Shown here in pieces: positions 1-7,250 of a stretch of 64,000 nt of DNA (position 1 is the stretch's first letter; each line of letters begins with the position of its first letter). The notes below the pieces were generated by a model, which saw only the letters and a program-made list of their open reading frames with translations, was not told the DNA's origin and ran no database searches. Source of the DNA: Arthrobacter sp. Soil763 (GTDB lineage: Bacteria; Actinomycetota; Actinomycetes; Actinomycetales; Micrococcaceae); NCBI RefSeq assembly GCF_001428365.1, contig NZ_LMSH01000002.1:889505-953504 (forward strand). The letters run 5' to 3'. Position numbers and translations under genes: made by a program.

Positions 1-1339
1 CGCCGTTTTTGAGGCCGCAGATCTCGTTGCCGGTTGGGTAGCCGAGTTTGCCGTTTTCGTAGCCCAAGCTGGCCCATGTTGCGCGGATGCCGCCCCAGGT
101 AGCGAAGGCACCCGTAGCGGGCGACCAGTGGATGCTTCCGCCTTGGAACGACTGGTAACAGCCGCCGCTGATCAGACCGCAGTTCTCCCTGGAAGTGGGG
201 TAGCCCAGCTTGCCGCCGCTGCCGCCCACGGCCGCCCACGCGGTCGCGATACCCCCGGAGACAGAGAAGGAGGACGCGAAGCGCCGCAGTCCCGCATAGT
301 CGCCGTTCCAGACGTTGGAGTCACCGGCGAAGGGACCGGAATCGCTGAACTGCCAGATAGAGAAGGTGCCCCAGCTGGCGGGCAGCGGCCCGGCGTTGTT
401 GGTGAAGGCCGGGGGCCAGTTCGCAATCCACAGCGGGTATTCGCCGAAGCCTGCCGCGTCAGCGGTGCAGTGCTTCCACCAGGAGGTGTTGGTGTAGATT
501 ACCGGGAGCCGGCCGGTCAGCGACTTCATGGTATTGCCGAAATCCCGCACCCAGCTGGCCAGCTGGCTCGGGGACTGGTCATAGCATTCGTTGCCCTGGT
601 AGAAGCCGTCGTACGTGTCGTAGGCGTAGGGGTTCTCCTCGATGTCCAGGACGGGAGGAAGCGTGTAGCCGTCCGCGCTCCAGCCTCCGCCGCTTTGCAC
701 GAAGATCCTGGCCTGGTCCGCGCCGGAGGAAGCCAGTGGATTGGCGAAATGATAGGCGCCCCGGATCATTCCTACCTGCCGGGAGCCCCGGTATTGCGCG
801 GCGAAGGAGGGGCTGGTGTAGTAATTGCCTTCGGTGGCTTTTACGTAAGCGAAACGCGCACCCAGATTCCATTGGGTTTGCCAGTTGATGCCCGACTGAA
901 AGTAACTGACATCCAGGCCCTTGATCCCGAACGACGGCGTCCACGTGCCCTCGGTGGTCGGGGAGGATTCCGTCCGGGCCGCCTTCGATCCCTTGATGCT
1001 TTGGCCCATCTCGGCACCTCCCGGGCCGGCCGCCGCCGTCATGGCCTCGCGGAGAGTGGTCGGGCTCGACGGCTCGGTGGCCACTGGGGTCGCGGTCGCC
1101 GTCGCGGTTGGTACGGCCGTCGGCGTCGGGGACGCCGTGGCGGCGGGGTCCGCCGTCGGAGTTGCCGTTGCGAGGCTGGACACTGTCCCGGTGTCCTCAG
1201 CGGCCGGCGGCGGGGTGGGCGCCAGGGTGGCGGCGTTCGCCGGCGCCGGGAGCGCGGCCAGCGCTAGGGCAGCGGCGGCAAAGCCGGCAGCAAGGTGTTT
1301 GACAAACGGAGTGCGTCGTCTGGCCGGGTTCGGGTTCAT
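1..1339 (-). CDS. Secreted GH25-type lysozyme with LGFP-like repeats (partial)
   Basis: The reading frame is open from ATG at 1339 to the left window edge, so the C-terminus is missing. It begins MNPNPARRRTPFVKHL followed by an Ala-rich hydrophobic stretch ending at APANA, a signal peptide, then a Pro/Thr/Ala-rich linker. The catalytic part has GH25 hallmarks: GIKGLDVSYFQ near its start, FAYVKATEG, an Asp-Ile-Glu (LDIEENPY) that would carry the catalytic acid, and IYTNTSWW. After it come repeats ending in KLGYPT, like LGFP cell-wall-binding repeats. A GGAG lies about 10 bases before the ATG. GH25 enzymes cleave the MurNAc-GlcNAc bond of peptidoglycan. It is divergent from galE. Confidence 0.85.
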   Translation of the reverse strand, partial: MNPNPARRRTPFVKHLAAGFAAAALALAALPAPANAATLAPTPPPAAEDTGTVSSLATATPTADPAATASPTPTAVPTATATATPVATEPSSPTTLREAMTAAAGPGGAEMGQSIKGSKAARTESSPTTEGTWTPSFGIKGLDVSYFQSGINWQTQWNLGARFAYVKATEGNYYTSPSFAAQYRGSRQVGMIRGAYHFANPLASSGADQARIFVQSGGGWSADGYTLPPVLDIEENPYAYDTYDGFYQGNECYDQSPSQLASWVRDFGNTMKSLTGRLPVIYTNTSWWKHCTADAAGFGEYPLWIANWPPAFTNNAGPLPASWGTFSIWQFSDSGPFAGDSNVWNGDYAGLRRFASSFSVSGGIATAWAAVGGSGGKLGYPTSRENCGLISGGCYQSFQGGSIHWSPATGAFATWGGIRATWASLGYENGKLGYPTGNEICGLKNG

Positions 1340-1541
1340 GGGGCGTCTCTCCGGAGTGATGGGGTGCCGTGCACAGCACGCCATCTGGTTCGCGATGACG
1401 GGTCGTCCGCGTATTCGGGCACCGATAAGTCAATTCGGTTGAGTGTTGACGCGGCCACGTTAGCACCGGCTCCGGCGTGAAACCAGAGTTGCCAATGTGA
1501 TTCTTGTGACTTGTGACCATACTGTTGCCCCGGCTGCCGCG

Positions 1542-1569
1542 TTGTTGCCGGCGCGGGGCAACCTAGACT
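1542..1569 (+). promoter_or_regulatory. Probable galE promoter
   Basis: TTGTTG (1542-1547), a 16-base spacer and TAGACT (1564-1569) stand just before galE. Only seven bases separate TAGACT from the ATG and there is no clear ribosome site, so the message may be leaderless. Confidence 0.45.
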
Positions 1570-1576
1570 GGAACGC

Positions 1577-2620
1577 ATGAAGGTATTGGTCACCGGCGGC
1601 GCCGGCTACATCGGATCCCACACGACGCTCTCCCTCCTCGAGGGAGGACATGAGGTGGTCGTGCTCGACAACCTGATGAATTCGAGCGCGGAGTCGCTGC
1701 GCCGGGTGGAGCAGCTCACCGGCAGGAGCGTGGACTTCCGCAAGGTGGACCTCCTGGACGCGTCCGCGGTGGACGCCGTCTTCGCCGAGGGTGGCTTCGA
1801 AGCCGTGATCCACTTCGCCGGGCTTAAAGCCGTCGGGGAGTCCGTGGCAAAGCCGCTCATGTACTACACGAACAACGTTGCCGGCACCCTGAACCTGCTG
1901 CACAGCATGGAGGCGGCCGGGGTGCGCCGCCTCGTCTTCAGTTCCTCCGCCACGGTCTACGGCGCCTCGGAGGAAGTGCCGTTGGTCGAGAAGGCGCCGC
2001 TGGACGCCACGAACCCCTACGGCCGCACCAAGGAACAAATTGAAGACATCCTCGCCGACCTCGGCGAGGCCGATTCTCGCTGGAGCATCGCCCTGCTGCG
2101 CTACTTCAACCCGGTTGGCGCACACGAGTCCGGCCTGATCGGGGAGGACCCCAGCGGAACCCCCAACAACCTGCTGCCGTTCGTCGCCCAGGTGGCTGTG
2201 GGCCGCCGCGACATGGTGCGCGTCTTCGGCAACGACTACCCGACGCCGGATGGCACCGGGGTGCGCGACTACATCCACGTGATGGACCTCGCCGCCGGCC
2301 ACCTGGCGGCCCTGGGCTACATTGTGGGGCGCCCCGGGGTGTACCGGTGGAACCTGGGCACGGGCCGCGGCTCCTCCGTGCTGGAGGTCATCGAAGCGTT
2401 CGGCAAGGCCGCCGGCCACCCGGTGCCGTATGAGTTTGCGCCCCGCCGTCCGGGGGATGCCGCCGTGAGCTACGCCGACCCCTCCGCCGCGCTCGCCGAC
2501 CTGGGCTGGTCCGCGCACCGGAACCTGGCCCAGATGTGCGAGGACCACTGGCGTTGGCAAAGCCGGAATCCGCAGGGCTACGCAGCCGTCACCGAAGCCG
2601 CCGGGGCCGTCGCCGAATAA
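1577..2620 (+). CDS. galE: UDP-glucose 4-epimerase
   Basis: A 347-residue extended short-chain dehydrogenase that interconverts UDP-glucose and UDP-galactose in the cytoplasm (Leloir pathway and cell-surface sugar supply). The NAD-binding motif GGAGYIGSH lies at residues 7-15, SSSATVYG holds the catalytic Ser/Thr region, and YGRTK is the YxxxK catalytic pair. The length is normal for GalE. The gene stands alone, divergent from the lysozyme gene and 134 bases before the tadA fragment. Confidence 0.95.
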   Translation: MKVLVTGGAGYIGSHTTLSLLEGGHEVVVLDNLMNSSAESLRRVEQLTGRSVDFRKVDLLDASAVDAVFAEGGFEAVIHFAGLKAVGESVAKPLMYYTNNVAGTLNLLHSMEAAGVRRLVFSSSATVYGASEEVPLVEKAPLDATNPYGRTKEQIEDILADLGEADSRWSIALLRYFNPVGAHESGLIGEDPSGTPNNLLPFVAQVAVGRRDMVRVFGNDYPTPDGTGVRDYIHVMDLAAGHLAALGYIVGRPGVYRWNLGTGRGSSVLEVIEAFGKAAGHPVPYEFAPRRPGDAAVSYADPSAALADLGWSAHRNLAQMCEDHWRWQSRNPQGYAAVTEAAGAVAE

Positions 2621-2754
2621 CAGCTGTTCGCAGGGGCGGCCCGGTTATCCACACCGGGCCAACCGAGCCCTTGTCTGAAAGACCCCTCTCGCTTAGCTTT
2701 AACCCCAGTTGTACTGCCCCAGGGGGAAGGGGCAGCGGCCATGTTGGGGGCACC

Positions 2755-3640
2755 GTGGAAGCCGTGCGCATCGTCGAGGATGAGGTCCGTGAGCTGATCC
2801 GTCGCCGTGGGCTGGACCCGTTGCGGCAGGGCAGCGAAGTCCGCCGCCTCGTGGACGAGGCCATCAGCGACTACGACGAACGGGCGCTGCTGGCGCCGCT
2901 CCCACCGATCGGACCCCTGGACCAGGCGCGGAGATTCGTCTTCGACGCCGTGGCCGGCTTCGGTGCCCTGCAACCGTTCCTGGATGACCCGGCCATCGAA
3001 GAGATCTGGCTCAACGCCCCCGACGAAATCTTCGTGGCCCGCAACGGCGAATCGGAGCTGACCTCCATCGCCCTGACGGACCAGCAGGTGCGAAACCTGG
3101 TCGAACGGATGCTCAAGAGTTCCGGGCGGCGGCTGGATATTTCCTCGCCGTTCGTGGATGCGGCCCTTCCCGACGGGTCGCGGCTGCACGTGGTGATCCC
3201 CGATGTGACGCGGCGGCACTGGGCGGTCAACATCCGCAAGTTCGTGGTCAAAGCGAGCCGGCTCGAACACCTGGTGGAACTGGGAACCCTGACCCCGCAG
3301 GCGGCCCGGTTCCTGGGTGCCGCCGTAGCCAGCGGGCTCAACATCCTCGTCTCCGGTGCGACCCAGGCAGGCAAGACCACCATGCTGAACTGCTTGGCTG
3401 CCAGCATCGGCACGCGCGAGCGGGTGGTGACGGTCGAGGAAATCTTCGAACTCCAGTTTCCCCTCCGCGACGTCGTCGGCCTGCAGTGCCGGCAGCCGAA
3501 CCTGGAAGGTGAGGGCGAGATCCCGATGCGGCGCCTGGTCAAGGAAGCACTCCGGATGCGGCCGGACCGGCTGGTCGTGGGGGAGGTCCGGGAAGCCGAA
3601 AGTCTCGACATGCTGATCGCCCTGAATTCCGGTCTTCCCG
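2755..3640 (+). pseudogene. tadA: tadA/cpaF pilus ATPase, 5' piece (interrupted)
   Basis: This is the N-terminal and Walker region of the type II/IV secretion-type ATPase that powers tad (Flp) pilus assembly at the inner face of the membrane. I chose GTG 2755 because GGGGG lies just upstream and the similarity begins there. Visible motifs are the P-loop GATQAGKTT (about residue 200) and a Walker B-like RPDRLVVGEVREAES. After IALNSGLP the frame runs into foreign sequence and stops at 3651. The missing residues continue at 12189 and 20743. The three pieces give 407 codons plus stop with no internal stop or frameshift, the usual TadA length, so the break is clean. Confidence 0.93.
3627..3640 (+). 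other. attL of element 1
   Basis: TTCCGGTCTTCCCG matches TTCCGGGCTTCCCG at 12185-12198 at 13 of 14 bases. The left flank codes tadA up to SGLP and the right copy resumes tadA at SGLPGMCTIHAN, so the crossover lies in this shared core. Confidence 0.8.
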
Positions 3641-3663
3641 AAGTCACTTGATGCACAGTGCAC

Positions 3664-3675
3664 TACACTGACGGG
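3664..3675 (+). promoter_or_regulatory. Possible -10 of integrase 1 promoter
   Basis: TACACT is followed by six bases and then the integrase ATG at 3676, the spacing of a leaderless actinobacterial message. The promoter would sit beside attL, so it would be split or rebuilt on excision. No good -35 is visible. Confidence 0.35.
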
Positions 3676-5391
3676 ATGAACAGGCGAGCATTCATCTACA
3701 CCCGCATATCTCAGGATCGTGGCTCTGAGGGTCTTGGGGTGCAACGCCAGGAAGACGCCTGCCGCCTTTATGCCGCGCAGCATGGCATGGAAGTCATCGA
3801 GGTTTTCAGTGACAACTCCACGTCGGCCTTCAGTGGCCGTGTCCGCCCTGCCTACACAGCGATGCTCGACCGCTTACGGGCGAGAGAAGCCGACGCCGTC
3901 ATCTGCTGGCGCATGGACCGTCTCCACAGACGTCCTGTCGAACTCGAGGATTACGCCGAAGTATGTCAGGGAGGCCGAAAGGACTCCCCAATCCTCACGT
4001 ATTCGGTCACGGGAGGTGGAGAGATCAACCTCTCCACAGCCGACGGTCTACTTCGAGCGGGCATCATGGGGCAGGTGGCAAGGTTCGAGTCCGCAACCAA
4101 GCAGGACCGGGCGAGGGCCAAGTCGGCGCAACTCGCCGCAGATGGACGCTGGACTGGGGGCAGACGGCCTTTCGGCTGGGACGTTGCCGACGGGCGTCTA
4201 GTCCTCAACCCGAGGGAAGCGGCGGCACTCTCGACAGCGCACTCGGACGTGCTGGGCGGGAGGTCCCTCGGCTCGATCATCACACAGTGGAACGATGAGG
4301 GCTGGGAGGGGAAGCCACTCGTGACAACCGCTTCTAAACCTTGGGGCTACGCTCAGCTCCGGCAGGCGCTCCTGCGCCCTCGCAATGCAGGGCTGTACGA
4401 GTACAGAGGAGAGATCCTCAGCAGGGACCAAATCCCGCCAATCGTCAGCGAGGCTGTCTGGCGTGCTGTTGTGAAAACCTTGGAGGCCCCGGATCGGCGG
4501 CGCTCCCAAACCAACAAGGCTGTTCATCTGCTGTCCGGTATAGCGCAGTGCCACTGCGGTGAGGCCGTGCGATCAGCCACGGTCTACGGGCGGAAGGACC
4601 CTTCGACGGGGGAGAAGAAGAAACATACCGTCTACCGGTGCCCAGCCAAGGGGGAAGGGCACGTAGCCAAGCGGGAGGAATTCGTGGACGCGGCGGTGGA
4701 ACTCTGGGTGTTCAGGTTCCTGGCCCAGTCATACCGGGCTCAACCCGAAAGCCCGCAGGATCGGGCGGAGAGGGAATCTATAACGCTTGAGCTTGAAGCT
4801 TTGCACGTGAGGGAGCGTGAAGCCGGGAGCCTGTTGGCCCAGGGCGGCCTGACCATGGGCCAGATGAAGGAGTTCAACGCGACAATCAGCCGCAACCGCG
4901 TGGACCTTGAACGCCGGCTGACGGAGCTTGGGTTCCACCAAGCCGAGGGTCTGGACGCCACAGAGAAAATCGACCGGGAGTGGTACACCACTGAACAGCG
5001 TTTCAACGCGTGGCTGGCACTGCCGATTGACGACCGCAGGGATTTCGTCCGCTCGAAATTTCACATAGTTCTACACCCGCACAAGGTAGGTTCTGCTCGA
5101 AACTTTGACCCGGACACCGTCAGTGTCCACATAAAGAGGCCGGGGGAGTCTCGCCGGGTGTTGGACGGCGGCGAGATTTCACAGCTGGAGCGCGTGACGC
5201 TAGGGCCGGACTCGGCGCTATGGCTCCAGCGTTTTCAGAGCAACCGGTTCGGCTCCACCTATGACCGCTCCCGCGCACAGAGGGAGCGGTTTGCTGAACT
5301 CGCGGAAGAAGATCCGGCGCTAGCCCAGATCGCGCAGCACCTCGAAAGCAGGCGGGCCGGGGTGTCGATAACTCCCGTTGGTAGCGCCTAG
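3676..5391 (+). CDS. Large serine integrase of element 1
   Basis: A 571-residue site-specific recombinase that would integrate element 1 at attB in tadA. The N-terminal catalytic domain has YTRISQDR with the nucleophile Ser12, GLGVQRQ, and the conserved Arg motif in CWRMDRLHRRP. A recombinase domain with PFGW follows, then a zinc ribbon (CHCGEAV near residue 294, later YRCPAKG) and a coiled-coil-rich C-terminus. The start at 3676 was chosen over an ATG six codons earlier because it is closest to the conserved start and fits the -10 spacing. The length is normal for the family. The gene starts about 36 bases inside attL. Excision would probably need a directionality factor, which I cannot identify in this element. 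Confidence 0.92.
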   Translation: MNRRAFIYTRISQDRGSEGLGVQRQEDACRLYAAQHGMEVIEVFSDNSTSAFSGRVRPAYTAMLDRLRAREADAVICWRMDRLHRRPVELEDYAEVCQGGRKDSPILTYSVTGGGEINLSTADGLLRAGIMGQVARFESATKQDRARAKSAQLAADGRWTGGRRPFGWDVADGRLVLNPREAAALSTAHSDVLGGRSLGSIITQWNDEGWEGKPLVTTASKPWGYAQLRQALLRPRNAGLYEYRGEILSRDQIPPIVSEAVWRAVVKTLEAPDRRRSQTNKAVHLLSGIAQCHCGEAVRSATVYGRKDPSTGEKKKHTVYRCPAKGEGHVAKREEFVDAAVELWVFRFLAQSYRAQPESPQDRAERESITLELEALHVREREAGSLLAQGGLTMGQMKEFNATISRNRVDLERRLTELGFHQAEGLDATEKIDREWYTTEQRFNAWLALPIDDRRDFVRSKFHIVLHPHKVGSARNFDPDTVSVHIKRPGESRRVLDGGEISQLERVTLGPDSALWLQRFQSNRFGSTYDRSRAQRERFAELAEEDPALAQIAQHLESRRAGVSITPVGSA

Positions 5392-5428
5392 GAGGGCCTT
5401 AAAGCCCTTCCGTGAGCTTCAGTGACAC

Positions 5429-5467
5429 CCCGGCCCTGATAGCCCCTGGAAGAGGCTCAGGGCCGGG
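5429..5467 (+). terminator. Hairpin after integrase 1
   Basis: CCCGGCCCTGA and TCAGGGCCGGG form a perfect 11-base stem 37 bases after the integrase stop. The U-tract is poor, so termination is only probable. Confidence 0.5.
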
Positions 5468-5502
5468 CGTTTAGACACCTTCCCTGGGGAAGCGCACACG
5501 AC

Positions 5503-5528
5503 AGGGACGGGCTTCTCAGCCCGTCCCT
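5503..5528. terminator. Terminator between convergent recombinase genes
   Basis: AGGGACGGGC, loop TTCTCA, GCCCGTCCCT form a perfect 10-base stem followed by a T-rich stretch on the plus strand. It lies between the two convergent recombinase genes and may act in both directions. Confidence 0.6.
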
Positions 5529-5560
5529 GCGTCTTTGTTGTGCCCTCGGCTGGCCTGCCG

Positions 5561-6148
5561 TCAGCCCTTCGCTTGGAGGGCGTCCATACGCCGGTAGAGC
5601 GTTGCCCTGGACATTCCCAGATCACGCGCTACCTGTGCCGCCGGTTCCCCTGACTCAATCAGGCGGGCCGCGTTCTTGATCTGGCTGTCGGTGAACTGGG
5701 CTTTACGTCCGCCCAAGTCCTTACCCGCGGCCCGTCGCTTGCTCACGCTGTCGGTGATCCGCTCCCGCTTGATCTCCAGCTCCATCTGTCCCAGTGCGGC
5801 CATGACGGTAAATACCATGCCGCCCATAGGCGTGCTGGTGTCTACGTCCCCACCGCCCAAATTGAGCACGCGGAGCCCTGCACCCTTCGCCTTGATCTGA
5901 TCAGCCAGCCCCAGCATGTTTACGGTGGACCGTCCTAACCGGTCCAGCGTGGTGACCACCAGTGTGTCGCCGTCGTGCAAAGCCCCCAAGGCTTTGTCCA
6001 GCTCCACACGCGATGCATTGGCACCGCTCACGCCGTGATCCACATAAAGATCATCCCGTCGCACACCAGCGGCCAGCAGGTCTTGTTCCTGCCTGTCGGT
6101 GTCCTGCGCCTTGGTCGATACCCTCGCATAGCCGATCAGTTTTCCCAT
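5561..6148 (-). CDS. Hin/resolvase-type serine recombinase
   Basis: A 195-residue small serine recombinase. YARVSTKAQ carries the nucleophile Ser11; TLDRLGRS is the conserved Arg motif; the E-helix region runs through MELEIKRERI; the C-terminus has a Hin-type helix-turn-helix (AQVARDLGMSRATLYRRM). Such proteins resolve or invert DNA between short crossover sites. The gene converges on the integrase and its upstream region holds repeated GTGTCT/AGACAC motifs that could be its binding sites. No invertible gene segment is obvious within the element, so its role may be resolution, control of its own promoter, or it may be an independent insertion. Confidence 0.9.
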   Translation of the reverse strand: MGKLIGYARVSTKAQDTDRQEQDLLAAGVRRDDLYVDHGVSGANASRVELDKALGALHDGDTLVVTTLDRLGRSTVNMLGLADQIKAKGAGLRVLNLGGGDVDTSTPMGGMVFTVMAALGQMELEIKRERITDSVSKRRAAGKDLGGRKAQFTDSQIKNAARLIESGEPAAQVARDLGMSRATLYRRMDALQAKG

Positions 6149-6165
6149 GTCCCCTACTCGCTAGA

Positions 6166-6305
6166 TGTGTCTTACAACAGTGTCTGACTACACGGAACCT
6201 AGCACGAACTTGCGAGACAATCCAACGAGACACTTTTACCCACCATTCCTATGCCTAATGTGTCTCATAACCAAAGTGTCTTATATCTCACGGGTTGTGA
6301 GACTG
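6166..6305. promoter_or_regulatory. Cluster of GTGTCT/GAGACA repeats with an inverted repeat
   Basis: Between the divergent recombinase and DUF6414-like genes, GTGTCT occurs at 6167, 6180, 6260 and 6276, and the reverse-oriented GAGACA/C at 6214 and 6227. Spacing is 13, 13 and 16 bases within pairs. TCTCAC-GGGTT-GTGAGA (6286-6302) is a perfect six-base inverted repeat next to a possible -10 (TAGGGT, 6311-6316) for the gene at 6323. TGTC half-sites are known from resolvase res sites, so this may be a recombinase binding array, an operator, or both. Confidence 0.55.
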
Positions 6306-6322
6306 GGATGTAGGGTGGTTCC

Positions 6323-7120
6323 ATGTTGCGCAACTTCGTCTACCTCAATCGCCAGGCCCTCAGTCAGTACATTGCCGCGTTGGAAGGCGGCCTCACGAAG
6401 GAGGCCACAACGCGCTCCGTTCGGCGGGGAAGTGGTAAAGGTGGCGTAAACGTTAAGATTGCCGACGCGTCCATGGAGCGCGGCCATGAGAACGAGGAAA
6501 CGCGCACGTACGCTGATACTCAGGAAGCACAGTTCGACCGCCTCCTACGTGCTGCCGAAGAGAACGCGGACGAGCTTGGCTGGGTAGAGGTCACCCAGCC
6601 CGACCTTGAATTCAAGGACATCGGGGTGGGGGCGATGGTCTCATGGGAATGCGAGATCTATGTTCCGGAGTTCGTCCGTATGATGGCGGCCTCCGGTGAG
6701 ATGGTCGGAGCCATAGACATGATGCGTACCCTGCTGCCAGCCGCCAAGAGCCTTGGCCTAAAGACTGAGCAGCCGCTCCCAGACGCCGATACGTTGGACG
6801 CCACTTCCGCCTTCCTGAAAAACGTGAACGTCAAAGTGCTGGTGGTCGGCGAAGACGATTCGTCCGACTGGAAGGTCGCGGGCCAGATCAATGCTGAGTA
6901 CCTGCTTGGCGAACTGGAAGGTCCAGTCCGTCTAGTGGGGAAGGTGACTAAGGTGATGCCTCTGGGGCATTGGAAGCCGTTTCTGAGCTTCCCTGGAATG
7001 GGGGCTGGTTCTCGCGAGCAGCGTCGGAAGTTGGAGCGGCAGGCCCCGGAGCCGGGCAAGGAAGACCAATATCTGCACGGGCCGGCGCTGATGCTCGACA
7101 TTCTGGCCGTCTATCGCTGA
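6323..7120 (+). CDS. DUF6414-like protein
   Basis: A 265-residue soluble protein with no signal peptide or membrane segment. The N-terminus MLRNFVYLNRQALSQYIAAL, followed by EGGL, resembles the start of DUF6414 proteins as I remember the family; I could not check this. The middle is charged, then comes an alpha/beta region including VKVLVVGEDDSSDWKVAGQI. The molecular function is not known to me. TAGGGT six bases before the ATG suggests a leaderless message. It is divergent from the serine recombinase across a repeat-rich control region and lies next to a type IIG restriction enzyme, so a defence or regulatory role is possible but only by association. Confidence 0.65.
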   Translation: MLRNFVYLNRQALSQYIAALEGGLTKEATTRSVRRGSGKGGVNVKIADASMERGHENEETRTYADTQEAQFDRLLRAAEENADELGWVEVTQPDLEFKDIGVGAMVSWECEIYVPEFVRMMAASGEMVGAIDMMRTLLPAAKSLGLKTEQPLPDADTLDATSAFLKNVNVKVLVVGEDDSSDWKVAGQINAEYLLGELEGPVRLVGKVTKVMPLGHWKPFLSFPGMGAGSREQRRKLERQAPEPGKEDQYLHGPALMLDILAVYR

Positions 7121-7154
7121 CTCTGGCGGGCATGGCCGATGCCTAGGGGTGGGG

Positions 7155-7178
7155 GTAGCCCCCCAAAGGGAGGGCTAC
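7155..7178 (+). terminator. Hairpin after the DUF6414-like gene
   Basis: GTAGCCCCCC and GGAGGGCTAC pair around a four-base loop with one mismatch, 34 bases past the stop. There is no clear U-tract. Confidence 0.35.
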
Positions 7179-7250
7179 GCCTCCCCGGTGGTCATAGCGC
7201 CTCTCATTGCGTACGGGATAAAAAGTCTTCACTAAACATTTCTGCATTCT

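Noticed and set aside
128..1267. Long Arg/Gly-rich open frame on the plus strand
   Set aside because: It is antisense to the GH25 lysozyme gene, has no ribosome site and no protein-like pattern.
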